DNA of 64,000 nucleotides from Microbacterium oxydans (GTDB lineage: Bacteria; Actinomycetota; Actinomycetes; Actinomycetales; Microbacteriaceae): assembly GCF_900095745.1 (NCBI RefSeq), contig NZ_FMIR01000019.1:434001-498000 (forward strand), read 5' to 3'. Shown one piece after another: positions 10,265 to 18,992 of the stretch; position 1 is the first letter of the stretch, and the number at the start of each line of letters is the position of its first letter. A program made the translations under genes and the position numbers. Below the pieces are notes generated by a model. The model was not told the DNA's origin, made no database searches, and saw only the letters and a list, made by a program, of their open reading frames with translations.

Positions 10265-11241
10265 CGCACGGTCTCCTCATCGAGATCCCACATCTGATAC
10301 GAGATGATCGCGCCCGCGGGGAACACGTCATCGGCTTTCAGGACCGTGCGCTCGACGCCCACGATCCGTCCGGTATCGCGCGACACCAGGAGCAGGTCGC
10401 TCACGGTACCGTCCGGGGACTGGACGCGCACACCGGTCACGGGGCGCCCCAGGCGATCGGTCGTGTTCCCCAGCGCTTCGCCACCACCGGCCTCCTCGAG
10501 CAGGAGCAGCAGTTGCGCGTGCTGCGCGTCGGTCAGCGTCCACTGGTCGAGAACCGAGGTGAGCGCCATCTCGACGTCGAACGCCGTGGGGTCTGCCGGC
10601 ATGCCGAATGCCTCGAGCACCGCCACCATGTCGTCACGGGTCTCGCCGGGCACCGTCGTCCAGGGAGTGTCGAAATCCCCCGGCTCCATCACCAGATCGG
10701 TGACGACCTCTCCGCTGCTCGAGACCTCGGCGGCATTGCTGGCGACCGCGTCGGAAGGGTCGTACGGCACACCGGCGATGATGGTCATCCGCCCGGAGCC
10801 GTCCGGTTCCCACACGAGCGTGGAGAGCTGCGGCACGACCGTCGTGGTCTTCGTGTCGACATCGACCTGGAAGCCCCAGGAGGCCGTCCTGACCGTTCGC
10901 ATCGGAGCCGTCGGCCCCGGGGTTTCGGCGAGTGCCGTCTCCGCGTCGTCGACGAGCTGCGCGATCGTGTTCGATCCGCTGAATTCTAGGGGTGCGGGCG
11001 TGCCGGCGACGGCCGCGCCCTGCGGCGAGAGCACCCCGATCACCAACGCGGTGGAGGCGGCGACGGCCGTGAGCCCGCCCGCCCACCCGAGCGTCTGCGC
11101 CCGACGCCGCTTCGGTGCGGTATCGCTGCGGAGGATGCGGTCACGGGTCGCGAGAGCACGGGCATCGGGTGGCGCGTCGCGTGGGGTCGGTGCGGGGTCG
11201 GCCTCGATCAGCATCCGCTCGAGCACGGCGTTGTCAGTCAT
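10261..11241 (-). CDS. CU044_5270-family membrane protein (putative sigma-factor partner)
   Basis: 326 aa. A cytosolic N-terminus of about 55 residues is followed by one transmembrane helix (GWAGGLTAVAASTALVIGVL) and an extracellular domain of about 240 residues ending in VFPAGAIISYQMWDLDE. This is the actinobacterial CU044_5270 layout. It occupies the position of an anti-sigma factor, overlapping the sigma gene stop as TGATG, but lacks the HxxxCxxC zinc motif of classical ZAS anti-sigma factors. It may tether or sense for the sigma factor; that is inference. Confidence 0.75.
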   Translation of the reverse strand: MTDNAVLERMLIEADPAPTPRDAPPDARALATRDRILRSDTAPKRRRAQTLGWAGGLTAVAASTALVIGVLSPQGAAVAGTPAPLEFSGSNTIAQLVDDAETALAETPGPTAPMRTVRTASWGFQVDVDTKTTTVVPQLSTLVWEPDGSGRMTIIAGVPYDPSDAVASNAAEVSSSGEVVTDLVMEPGDFDTPWTTVPGETRDDMVAVLEAFGMPADPTAFDVEMALTSVLDQWTLTDAQHAQLLLLLEEAGGGEALGNTTDRLGRPVTGVRVQSPDGTVSDLLLVSRDTGRIVGVERTVLKADDVFPAGAIISYQMWDLDEETVR

Positions 11242-11762
11242 CACCCGTTGTCCGCCCCCTCCAGGCCCAGCTCGTCGCGCAGACGTCCCCGCGCGACGCC
11301 CAGCGTCTTTCGTACTCGGGACTCAGAAGCGCGCAGCAATTCCGCGATCTCCCCCACCGCGAGTCCATCCCAGTACGTGAGCATGATGATACGCCGTTGA
11401 AGTGGAGTGAGGACACCCAAAGCTCGAATGACCTCGCGGCGACCCGTCAGCCCCGGCTGTTCGTCGCCGCCGGACACTCCGCTGTGCACGGCGTCGAGGG
11501 CGCCGTTCGGCGTCGATGATCGACGGGAACGAGAGCGCAGACGCCGGTCGGCGGCGCGAAGCAGCCAGACCCGACCGGGCGGACGCGCGGGCCTGAGCCG
11601 GGACCAGGCGGACAGGAACACCTCCGAGACGATCTCTGTGACTTCCGCCTCGTCGCCGACCACTCCCTCGATGTGGTGTCGTACCGCCGCCCAGTGAGCG
11701 TCGAAAACTTGCGTGAAGACCTCGTTCCGCAGCGGATTCGGGTCATCGCTGCGGAAGTTCAT
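11241..11762 (-). CDS. ECF/SigE-like RNA polymerase sigma factor
   Basis: 173 aa. Region 2 is recognisable (FTQVFDAHWAAVRHHI ... VTEIVSEVFLSAW), separated by a basic linker from region 4 (LTPLQRRIIMLTYWDGLAVGEIAELL and the recognition helix ASESRVRKTLGVARGRL). The size and lack of regions 1 and 3 fit the extracytoplasmic-function group. It heads an operon with the CU044_5270 protein and an I36-like secreted protein, which are its likely regulator and a likely target. ATG has a GGAG site close upstream. Confidence 0.85.
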   Translation of the reverse strand: MNFRSDDPNPLRNEVFTQVFDAHWAAVRHHIEGVVGDEAEVTEIVSEVFLSAWSRLRPARPPGRVWLLRAADRRLRSRSRRSSTPNGALDAVHSGVSGGDEQPGLTGRREVIRALGVLTPLQRRIIMLTYWDGLAVGEIAELLRASESRVRKTLGVARGRLRDELGLEGADNG

Positions 11763-11816
11763 GTCTCCGGGGTCGGCGGCCTTCCCGCCGCCATCGACGT
11801 GCGACCCGGCCTCATG

Positions 11817-12713
11817 TCAGAAGCCGAGCCTGCCGAGCTGCTTCGGATCGCGCTGCCATTCCTTCGCCACCTTGACATGCAGGCCCAGGAACACCCGGGT
11901 GCCGATCAGCGCCTCGATGCCGACGCGGGCTCGCGCCCCGACCTCGCTGAGCCGCTTGCCCTTGTGTCCGATGATGATCGCCTTCTGGCTGTCGCGCTCG
12001 ACGACGATCGAGGCGTGCACGTCGGTGAGATCGGTGCCCTCGCGCGGCGCGATGTCGTCGATCACGACCGCGATCGAGTGCGGAAGCTCATCGCGGACGC
12101 CCTCGAGAGCCGCCTCCCGGATCATCTCGGCGATGCGGTCCTCCTGCGACTCGTCGGTCGTGATGCCTTCCGGATACAGGGCGGGTCCCTTCGGCATCAG
12201 CAGGAGGATTTCGTCGGACAGAACCTCGAGCTGGTCCCTCGTCAACGCCGAGAGCGGGATGACCGCGGACCAGTCCTCGCGCAACGCATCGACCTCCAGC
12301 AGACGCTCGGTGATCTCGTCGCGCGCCGCAGCATCGGTCTTCGTCACGATCGCGATCTTCTTGGCACGCGGATAGCCGTCGAGCGACGCGGCGATGCGGC
12401 GATCGCCCGGGCCCACCTTCTCGTTCGCGGGCACGCAGAAACCGATGACGTCGACGTCGCCGAGCACCTGCTCGACCAGGTCGTTCAGTCGCTCACCGAG
12501 CAGCGTCCTCGGCTTGTGGATGCCGGGGGTGTCGACGATGACGAGCTGCCCCTCGGGGCGATTCATGATGCCGCGGATCGCTCGACGCGTGGTCTGGGGC
12601 TTCTCGCTGGTGATGGCGATCTTCTCGCCGACGAGCGCATTCGTCAGCGTCGACTTGCCGACGTTGGGGCGGCCGACGAAGGTCACGAACCCGCTTCGGG
12701 TGTCGTCAGTCAT
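11817..12713 (-). CDS. era: GTPase Era
   Basis: 298 aa. G1 GRPNVGKSTL, G3 DTPGIH and G4 TKTD are intact in the N-terminal GTPase domain; the C-terminal KH domain (ERDSQKAIIIGHKGKRLSEVG) binds the 3' end of 16S rRNA. Era is needed for 30S maturation. The start at 12713 (MTDDTRSGF) overlaps the CorC-like gene by 8 nt. It ends the hrcA operon, next to ybeY, which works in the same 16S 3'-end processing. Confidence 0.95.
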   Translation of the reverse strand: MTDDTRSGFVTFVGRPNVGKSTLTNALVGEKIAITSEKPQTTRRAIRGIMNRPEGQLVIVDTPGIHKPRTLLGERLNDLVEQVLGDVDVIGFCVPANEKVGPGDRRIAASLDGYPRAKKIAIVTKTDAAARDEITERLLEVDALREDWSAVIPLSALTRDQLEVLSDEILLLMPKGPALYPEGITTDESQEDRIAEMIREAALEGVRDELPHSIAVVIDDIAPREGTDLTDVHASIVVERDSQKAIIIGHKGKRLSEVGARARVGIEALIGTRVFLGLHVKVAKEWQRDPKQLGRLGF

Positions 12714-14001
12714 CGTGTCGATCTCCTTCATCCTGCGAAGCGCCAGGGTCTCCTGCCGCACGTTCCACGAACACCGTCGCGATCCCCCGGCCTCGACCGC
12801 GAGAGGCTCCACCGGTGAGGACCAGGCCCTCCACCGTCGCCGTCGCACCGGGTTGCGGGACCTGTCCCAGCGCCTTGCCGAGCAGACCGCCGATCGAGTC
12901 GACGTCCTCGTCCTCGAGTTCGAGACCGAAGAGGTCGCCCACGTCCTCTAGGGAGAGACGGGCACTCACGCGGTAACGTCCGTGACCGAGATCGACGAAC
13001 TCTGCGGATACTTGATCGTACTCGTCTGAGATCTCGCCGACGAGCTCCTCGATCAGATCCTCCAGGGTGACGAGGCCGGAGATGCCGCCGTGCTCGTCGA
13101 TCACGAGGCACACGTGCACGGCGTCGCGCTTCATCTGCTGCAGGAGGGTCTCAGCGCGCATCGACTCCGGCACGAAGGTCGCCGGTCGCGCGATCGGCCG
13201 GATGGACGCGGCCCGCCAGGCGCTGTCGTCACGGTACGCGAACTGCACGAGGTCTTTGAGGTACAGCACGCCGACGACGTCATCGGCGTCATCGTCCACG
13301 ACAGGCATTCGGGAGACGCCGCGGTTCAGGAACAGCGACATCGCCTCATCCGTCCTCGCGCTGGCGTCGACGGTCACCATCTCCGTGCGCGGCACCATGA
13401 CGGCGCGGACGAACTGGTCGGTGAAGTCGAACACCGAGTGGATGAGGTCGCGGTCGTCCTCCTCGATCAGATCGTTCGACGCCGCCTCATCGACCATGCT
13501 GAGCAGTTGGTCCTCGCTGGCGAAGGAGCTGCGGCCCGTGCCGGGTGTGACCTTGTTGCCCAGCACGACGAGGCCCTGCGCCAGCGGTCCGAGGAAGATG
13601 CGGAGCCCGCGCACGATCGAGGCGGTGCCGCGGATCATGCCCTCGGCGTGCTGGCGTCCGAACGACCGTGGACTCGCGCCGACGAGCACGAAGGTGATCG
13701 CCGTCATCAGCAGCGCGGCGGCGAGCATCGCCCACCAGTTGTTGTCGATGAGCATCGTGAACGCGACTGTCACCAGCACCGCAGCGGTCACCTCGGCGAG
13801 CACGCGGATGAACGCGACCGCGTTGACGTGCGCGTCCAGATCGACGGCGATGCGCCCGAGCGCCTTGGCCCGGCGGCCCTCGGTCGCCATGTCGGCGAGA
13901 TTGGCTCGGGAGGCGACACCGTAGGCGGCGTCGATCGCCGCCATGAGACCGCCGAACGCCACCAGCAGGACGGCGGCGATGAGAAGGAGGGCGGCCGTCA
14001 T
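12706..14001 (-). CDS. CNNM/CBS-domain hemolysin-family (CorC/HlyC-like) membrane protein
   Basis: 431 aa. The N-terminal DUF21/CNNM transmembrane domain (about residues 1-190) has several hydrophobic helices. A tandem CBS pair follows (MVPRTEMVTVDASA ... RMPVVDDDADDVVGVLYLKDL; HVCLVIDEHGGISGLVTLEDLIEELVG), then a CorC/HlyC transporter-associated domain. Such proteins are linked to Mg2+/Co2+ handling. Overlaps ybeY by 4 nt; the ybeY-corC-era order is widely conserved. Confidence 0.9.
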   Translation of the reverse strand: MTAALLLIAAVLLVAFGGLMAAIDAAYGVASRANLADMATEGRRAKALGRIAVDLDAHVNAVAFIRVLAEVTAAVLVTVAFTMLIDNNWWAMLAAALLMTAITFVLVGASPRSFGRQHAEGMIRGTASIVRGLRIFLGPLAQGLVVLGNKVTPGTGRSSFASEDQLLSMVDEAASNDLIEEDDRDLIHSVFDFTDQFVRAVMVPRTEMVTVDASARTDEAMSLFLNRGVSRMPVVDDDADDVVGVLYLKDLVQFAYRDDSAWRAASIRPIARPATFVPESMRAETLLQQMKRDAVHVCLVIDEHGGISGLVTLEDLIEELVGEISDEYDQVSAEFVDLGHGRYRVSARLSLEDVGDLFGLELEDEDVDSIGGLLGKALGQVPQPGATATVEGLVLTGGASRGRGRGIATVFVERAAGDPGASQDEGDRHDD

Positions 14002-14456
14002 CGGCGACGTTCAGCCGCGGCGAAGCCCTGGATCAGTTCCTTCTGCAGTCCGAACATCTCACGCTCCTCGTCGGGCTCGGCGTGATCGAATCCGAGAAGG
14101 TGGAGAAGGCCGTGGGTGGTGAGCAGGATCAGCTCGTCCATCAGCGTGTGACGCGCGGCCTGAGCCTGCGCCTCCGCCACCTGCGGGCACAGCACGATGT
14201 CGCCGAGGAGCCCGGGGGCCGTGGGGCGGTCTTCCGTACCCGGACGCAGCTCGTCCATCGGGAAGCTGAGCACATCGGTGGGGCCGGGCTCATCCATCCA
14301 CTGCACATGAAGAGCTTCCATGGCGCCCTCGTCGACGAGGACGATCGCGACCTCGGCATCCGGGCTGACGTGCAGCTGCGCCAGGTTGTAGTCCGTGAGC
14401 CGCTGGAGCACGGTCTCGTCGACGTCGATGGCCGACTCGTTGTTGATCTCGATCAT
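13998..14456 (-). CDS. ybeY: Endoribonuclease YbeY (rRNA maturation)
   Basis: 152 aa. The signature HGLLHLLGFDHAEPDEEREM provides the three zinc-binding histidines. YbeY is a single-strand endoribonuclease needed for 16S rRNA 3'-end maturation and 70S quality control. It overlaps phoH by 4 nt upstream and the CorC-like gene by 4 nt downstream, so the three are co-translated. Confidence 0.95.
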   Translation of the reverse strand: MIEINNESAIDVDETVLQRLTDYNLAQLHVSPDAEVAIVLVDEGAMEALHVQWMDEPGPTDVLSFPMDELRPGTEDRPTAPGLLGDIVLCPQVAEAQAQAARHTLMDELILLTTHGLLHLLGFDHAEPDEEREMFGLQKELIQGFAAAERRR

Positions 14457-15565
14457 GAGAGTCCTCGTTTCGGCATGCGGTCACGTGGTCCGGGGCGCTG
14501 CGCTCCCCTGCGGTCGGCGCGGTTCGCGAACTCCGCGGCCTGTTCGCGCTCGAAGCGCTGTGCCGTGCGCTTCTCGTCGTACTCGCTGTATGCATCGACG
14601 ATGCGTCCGACCAGCGAGTGCCGAACGACGTCATCGCTGGTGAGCCGCGAGAAGTGGATGTCGTCGATACCGTCCAGCACGCGCGTGACCAGACGCAGTC
14701 CGGAGGAACCCTGCGGAAGGTCGACCTGGGTGATGTCGCCCGTCACGACCATGCGCGTGCCGAAGCCGAGGCGCGTGAGGAACATCTTCATCTGCTCGGG
14801 CGTGGTGTTCTGTGCCTCGTCGAGCACCACGAACGAGTCGTTGAGAGTGCGCCCGCGCATGTACGCGAGGGGTGCGACCTCGATGGTCCCTGTCGCCATG
14901 AGGCGCGGCACGATCTCGGGGTCCATCATCTCGTTGAGCGCGTCGTACAGCGGCCGCAGGTACGGATCGATCTTGTCGGTCAGCGTGCCGGGCAGGAAGC
15001 CGAGACGCTCGCCCGCTTCGACGGCGGGACGGGTGAGGATGATGCGCGTGACTTCCTTGCGCTGCAGCGCCTGGACGGCCTTCGCCATCGCCAGGTAGGT
15101 CTTGCCCGTGCCGGCAGGACCGATGCCGAAGACGATCGTGTTCTCCTCGATCGCGTCGACGTACTCCTTCTGCCCGAGGGTCTTGGGACGGATGACCTTG
15201 CCGCGAGTGGTCAGGATCGCCTCGCCCAGCACCTCACTCGGGCGCGGACCGCCCTCTTGGCGCAGCATGCGGGCCGAACTGGCGACGTCGCTCGGAGCCA
15301 GATCATGGCCGGCTCTGGTCATGGCGAGCAGCTCTTCGACCAGCGCCTTGGCCTTCGCGACCGCATCCACGTCGCCGCCGAGAGTGATCTCGTTGCCGCG
15401 CACGAGCACCTGGACGTCAGGGTGCTCCTTCTCGAGCATCCGCAGCAGGCGGTCCTGTGGTCCGAGCAGCTGCACCATGGCGACGCCGTCGGCATAGATC
15501 TTCTCGACCGCCTCGGGCGGTCGACCTCCCAGGCTGCGCTCCTGCGGTTCGTTGTTGTCAGGCAC
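14453..15565 (-). CDS. phoH: PhoH-family P-loop ATPase
   Basis: 370 aa. An N-terminal region resembling a KH-type RNA-binding domain (EKEHPDVQVLVRGNEITLGG) precedes the PhoH ATPase domain with Walker A GPAGTGKTYLAMA and Walker B VLDEAQN. Actinobacterial PhoH lies beside ybeY and is thought to be an RNA helicase or phosphate-starvation ATPase. The gene overlaps the HIT gene by 8 nt. The basic C-terminal tail (RRGAQRPGPRDR) fits RNA contact. Confidence 0.9.
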   Translation of the reverse strand: MPDNNEPQERSLGGRPPEAVEKIYADGVAMVQLLGPQDRLLRMLEKEHPDVQVLVRGNEITLGGDVDAVAKAKALVEELLAMTRAGHDLAPSDVASSARMLRQEGGPRPSEVLGEAILTTRGKVIRPKTLGQKEYVDAIEENTIVFGIGPAGTGKTYLAMAKAVQALQRKEVTRIILTRPAVEAGERLGFLPGTLTDKIDPYLRPLYDALNEMMDPEIVPRLMATGTIEVAPLAYMRGRTLNDSFVVLDEAQNTTPEQMKMFLTRLGFGTRMVVTGDITQVDLPQGSSGLRLVTRVLDGIDDIHFSRLTSDDVVRHSLVGRIVDAYSEYDEKRTAQRFEREQAAEFANRADRRGAQRPGPRDRMPKRGLS

Positions 15566-15908
15566 CGACGCTCTTCTCGGTCAATCCCCCGGCCAGCACA
15601 TGGGCATGGACGTGGAAAACGGTCTGTCCGGCGTTCGCGCCGGTGTTGAAGACGAGGCGGAAGTCGCCGTCGTCGGTGTGCTCCTCGGCCAGCTTCCCGG
15701 CGAACGCCACCATCTCGGCCAGCAGGGACGGATCCCCCGCGGCGAGCTCGGTGACATCGCGGTACTCCGCGGTCTTCGGCACCACGAGGAGGTGTACCGG
15801 TGCTTGCGGCGCGATGTCACGCAGTGCGAACAGGCGGTCGGTCTCGCCGAGGATCTCGGCAGGGATCTCCCCGTTCAGAATGCGCGTGAAGATCGAGGGT
15901 TCCGTCAT
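15558..15908 (-). CDS. Histidine-triad (HIT/HINT-like) nucleotide hydrolase
   Basis: 116 aa. The C-terminal HVHAHVLAGG is the His-triad catalytic motif; PSIFTRILNGEIPAEI at the N-terminus is typical of HINT/YcfF purine-nucleoside phosphoramidases. The function is hydrolysis of nucleoside phosphoramidates or adenylylated intermediates. A TAGACT hexamer (15921-15916) lies 7 nt before the ATG, so this gene probably has its own leaderless promoter inside the hrcA operon. Confidence 0.93.
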   Translation of the reverse strand: MTEPSIFTRILNGEIPAEILGETDRLFALRDIAPQAPVHLLVVPKTAEYRDVTELAAGDPSLLAEMVAFAGKLAEEHTDDGDFRLVFNTGANAGQTVFHVHAHVLAGGLTEKSVGA

Positions 15909-15915
15909 GCGCTCA

Positions 15916-15921
15916 AGTCTA
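15916..15921 (-). promoter_or_regulatory. -10 hexamer of an internal leaderless promoter
   Basis: TAGACT on the minus strand, 7 nt before the HIT gene ATG, in the 64-bp gap after rsmE. It could drive HIT-phoH-ybeY-corC-era independently of the CIRCE-controlled promoter. Confidence 0.5.
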
Positions 15922-15972
15922 CTGATCGCCGCGTCCGTGGCGCCCTGGCTCCCTCGACGCCCGGACCAGCGC

Positions 15973-16701
15973 TCACCAGCGTCCGAGCGCGACCGACAGC
16001 ACGGCGATCGCCGCCGGGCCCGCGGTCGAGGTCCGCAGCACAGTGTCGCCCAGGAGCACCCTTTCGGCGCCCGCGGCCGTCAGCCGGTCGAGCTCCTCCT
16101 CGGCGATCCCGCCTTCGGGCCCCACGACCAGCACCAGATCGCGACCGTCGGCCGTGATCTCGGAAAGACGCACGGAAGCCGTGGGGTCGAGGAGCAGCAC
16201 CCGCTGCGAAGACGCCCGCTCGGCGAGCTGCTTCGTCGACACCGGTGCGATGACCTCGGGCAGCCAGGCCCGATGGGCCTGCTTCGCGGCCTCGCGCACG
16301 ATGGTCGCCCATCGCTCGCGCCCCTTGACGGCCTTCGGCCCCTCCCAGCGGGAGACGCTACGGCTCGCCTGCCACGGCACGATCTCGTCGACGCCGAGCT
16401 CGCACGCCGCCTGCACGGCCAGCTCGTCGCGGTCGCCCTTCGCGAGAGCTTGGACCAGGACGATCCGTGGGCTCGGAGCCGGATGCTCGACGCGGTCGGA
16501 GATCCGGACCTCGACCCGGGTCGGGGACACCTCTTCGGCCGCACCCGTCAGCCACACGCCCGCGCCGTCGCCGACCGTGACCGGCTCGCCGACGCGTAGC
16601 CGCCGGACGACAGCGGCATGCTTCGCCTCCGCGCCCGTCAGCGACACGAGTTCGCCGACGCCCGCATCCGTCGACGACTCGACCACGAAGTGCAGTGCCA
16701 T
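15973..16701 (-). CDS. rsmE: 16S rRNA m3U1498 methyltransferase RsmE
   Basis: 242 aa SPOUT methyltransferase. The N-terminal PUA-like part contains LTGAEAKHAAVVRRLRVGE; the knotted SAM-binding C-terminus shows LVVGPEGGIAEEE and VLLGDTVLRTSTAGPAAI. It methylates U1498 in the 30S decoding centre. The ATG at 16701 is 2 nt from the dnaJ stop, giving an obvious operon; the much longer upstream frame is a shadow of dnaJ. Confidence 0.95.
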   Translation of the reverse strand: MALHFVVESSTDAGVGELVSLTGAEAKHAAVVRRLRVGEPVTVGDGAGVWLTGAAEEVSPTRVEVRISDRVEHPAPSPRIVLVQALAKGDRDELAVQAACELGVDEIVPWQASRSVSRWEGPKAVKGRERWATIVREAAKQAHRAWLPEVIAPVSTKQLAERASSQRVLLLDPTASVRLSEITADGRDLVLVVGPEGGIAEEELDRLTAAGAERVLLGDTVLRTSTAGPAAIAVLSVALGRW

Positions 16702-16703
16702 GA

Positions 16704-17819
16704 TCAGTGGCTGCGGAAACGGTCGCGGAGCTTCGAGAAGAGCCCGGGCTGGAACTGCGCGAGCTGCGGATCCGGAGCCTTGGTCTTCTTCGCGAAGTCC
16801 TCGATAAGTGCGCGCTGCGCGGAGTCCAGCCGGGTAGGCGTCAGCACCTGCACACCGACGCGCAGGTCTCCGCGCTGGGTGCCCCGGAGCGGGGTGATGC
16901 CCCGCCCCTTGATGGTCAGCACATCCCCGGACTGCACGCCGGAACGGATCTCGAGGTCGACCTCGCCGTCGAGCCCCTGGATCGTGGTCTCGGTGCCGAG
17001 GATCGCATCGGTCATCGACACCTCGAGCGTGGCGAGCAGGTCGTCGCCCTCGCGGCTGAAGGCGGGATGCGCGTTGACCGTGACCTCGACGTACAGGTCG
17101 CCGTTCGGGCCACCCGCCTTGCCGACCTCGCCCGAGCCGGGCAGCTGCAGGCGAAGCCCGGTCTCGACGCCGGCCGGGATGTCGAGCGAGACCGTGCGAC
17201 GCGAGCGCACGCGGCCCTGGCCGCCGCACGTACCGCACGGGTACGGGATGGTGGTGCCGTAGCCCTCGCACGTGCCGCAGGGCTGAGAGGTGACGACGTT
17301 GCCGAGCAGGCTGCGCACCTGACGCTGCACGTGGCCGGAACCGCCGCAGATGTCGCAGGTGACGGGGGACGTCCCCTCCTGGCAGCAGGACCCCTGACAC
17401 GTCTCGCACAGCACGGCGGTGTCGACGTCGATGTCGCGGTGCGCACCGAAGACGACGTCACCGAGGTCGAGCGTGACACGCACGAGTGCGTCCTGTCCGC
17501 GCTCCCGGCGCGAACGGGGTCGCGCCCCGCGTCCGCCGCCCTGGGAGGCGCCGAAGAACGTCTCGAAGATGTCGCCGAACCCGCCGAATCCGCCGAAGTT
17601 GCCGGCAGCGCCGTCTCCTCCGCCCATGTCGTAGCGGCGCCGCGACTCATCGTCGCTCAGCACGTCATACGCGTGCGTGACGAGCTTGAACTTCTCCGCC
17701 GCATCCTCACCGGGATTCACATCCGGATGCAGCTGTCGCGCGAGGCGCCGATACGCCTTCTTGATCTCGTCGGTGGAAGCGTCTCGGGACACCCCGAGAA
17801 CCTCATAGTGGTCCGCCAC
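16704..17819 (-). CDS. dnaJ: Chaperone DnaJ (second-type actinobacterial DnaJ)
   Basis: 371 aa. The J domain (residues 1-70, HPD within [12 protein letters not shown]) is followed by a G/F-rich linker ([18 protein letters not shown]), a zinc-binding region and two C-terminal substrate-binding domains. Zinc motifs 2-4 are canonical ([24 protein letters not shown]), but the first is CETCQGSC followed by another Cys, replacing the last Gly. Works with DnaK in folding and heat shock; co-transcribed with hrcA from a CIRCE promoter. Confidence 0.95.
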   Translation of the reverse strand: MADHYEVLGVSRDASTDEIKKAYRRLARQLHPDVNPGEDAAEKFKLVTHAYDVLSDDESRRRYDMGGGDGAAGNFGGFGGFGDIFETFFGASQGGGRGARPRSRRERGQDALVRVTLDLGDVVFGAHRDIDVDTAVLCETCQGSCCQEGTSPVTCDICGGSGHVQRQVRSLLGNVVTSQPCGTCEGYGTTIPYPCGTCGGQGRVRSRRTVSLDIPAGVETGLRLQLPGSGEVGKAGGPNGDLYVEVTVNAHPAFSREGDDLLATLEVSMTDAILGTETTIQGLDGEVDLEIRSGVQSGDVLTIKGRGITPLRGTQRGDLRVGVQVLTPTRLDSAQRALIEDFAKKTKAPDPQLAQFQPGLFSKLRDRFRSH

Positions 17820-17857
17820 AATCGCCTTTCTGCGTGTGTCTTCCGGTCGCGACCGCG

Positions 17858-18889
17858 TCAGCGGCCGGCCTCGTCTTCGTCGAGCATCCGCGACAGGTAG
17901 CGGGCGACCGCCCGCGCCGCCGCGAGATTGCTCGGATAATCCATCCGCGTCGGCCCCATCACGCCGACGCGCGCGGTGCCGCTGGGTGCCGCGTAGTTGC
18001 TGGCGACGATCGATGCCTCGCCGAGGCCGAACGGCGCGTTCTCGGTGCCGATGCTGGCCGCGAGCCCGTGCTCGTCGGTCACCATCTCACTCATCAGCCG
18101 CAGCAGGGTCACCTGCTCCTCGATCGCCTCGAGGAGCGGATGGATGCTGCCGCGGAAGTCCTGTTCGCGACGGGCCAGGGTGGCTGCTCCCGCCATCACC
18201 AGACGCTCTTGGCGGAAACCGCTGAGCTCGTCCATGACGACGCTCGCGATCGCGCGCAGCACGTGATCCTTCGGCGCGTCCTGAACGGCGAGCAGTGCCT
18301 GCAGACGGTCGGAGGCCTCGCCGATGCCGTGACCGGTGATCAAGGCGGCCATGCGCGCGCGCAGCACCGCCATCTCGGCCTCGTCGATGGCCTCCGGCAG
18401 CTGGGCCACGCGTTGCGACACACCACCGGCATCGGTGACCAGCACGATCAGGAGTCGGTTGGGCGCCAGCGCGACCAGCTCGACGTGGGTGACGTGAGCC
18501 CGTGCGAACGAGGGGTACTGCGCGAGCGCGACCTGACCGGTGAGCTGCGTCAGCACACGCACCGTGCGCACCATCAGGTCGTCGAGGTCGGCGGGCTCGC
18601 CGAGGAACGACTCGATCGCCGAGCGCTGCGCCGACGAGAGCGGTCGCAGCTGTGCCAGGTGGTTCACGAAGACGCGGTAGCCCTTGTCGGTCGGCACCCG
18701 ACCGGACGAGGTGTGCGGAGCCGTGATGAGCTCTTCATCCTCGAGCAGCGCCATGTCGTTGCGGATCGTCGCCGCCGAGACCCCGAAGGAGTGCCGGTCG
18801 ACGATGGAACGGCTGCCGACGGGTTCGTGGGTCTCGACGTAGTCCTGCACGATCGCGCGGAGAACCTGGAGTCCTCGCTCTGTGACCAT
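17858..18889 (-). CDS. hrcA: Heat-inducible transcriptional repressor HrcA
   Basis: 343 aa. The N-terminal winged helix ([18 protein letters not shown] ... [17 protein letters not shown]) and central GAF-like domain match HrcA, which represses chaperone operons by binding CIRCE and is activated by GroEL. ATG at 18889 is preceded by GGAAGGG; a GTG lies one codon earlier. A CIRCE element begins 15 nt upstream, so the gene is autoregulated. Confidence 0.95.
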   Translation of the reverse strand: MVTERGLQVLRAIVQDYVETHEPVGSRSIVDRHSFGVSAATIRNDMALLEDEELITAPHTSSGRVPTDKGYRVFVNHLAQLRPLSSAQRSAIESFLGEPADLDDLMVRTVRVLTQLTGQVALAQYPSFARAHVTHVELVALAPNRLLIVLVTDAGGVSQRVAQLPEAIDEAEMAVLRARMAALITGHGIGEASDRLQALLAVQDAPKDHVLRAIASVVMDELSGFRQERLVMAGAATLARREQDFRGSIHPLLEAIEEQVTLLRLMSEMVTDEHGLAASIGTENAPFGLGEASIVASNYAAPSGTARVGVMGPTRMDYPSNLAAARAVARYLSRMLDEDEAGR

Positions 18890-18904
18890 CACCCTTCCCT
18901 TCCG

Positions 18905-18931
18905 CTGGCACTCGGACGTTCAGAGTGCCAA
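18905..18931. promoter_or_regulatory. CIRCE element
   Basis: CTGGCACTC-N9-GAGTGCCAA: eight perfectly paired bases in each arm (TGGCACTC/GAGTGCCA) with the standard 9-nt spacer. It differs from the consensus TTAGCACTC only at A-to-G in each arm and an outer base. Its position just upstream of hrcA predicts HrcA-mediated autoregulation of hrcA-dnaJ and possibly the whole run down to era. Confidence 0.92.
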
Positions 18932-18979
18932 TCCTACCCCGTGCAGCTCGGGATTCTCCGTACCGCGGACGCACGACCC

Positions 18980-18985
18980 TAGGAT
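18980..18985 (+). promoter_or_regulatory. -10 hexamer of a leaderless promoter
   Basis: TAGGAT ends 7 nt before the ATG at 18993 of the carboxylesterase; it is used here to choose that start over the ATG at 18984. Confidence 0.5.
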
Positions 18986-18992
18986 GACGCTC

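Noticed and set aside
15973..17409. 478-aa reading frame extending rsmE upstream
   Set aside because: The extension is the shadow of dnaJ; a normal RsmE start lies at 16701.
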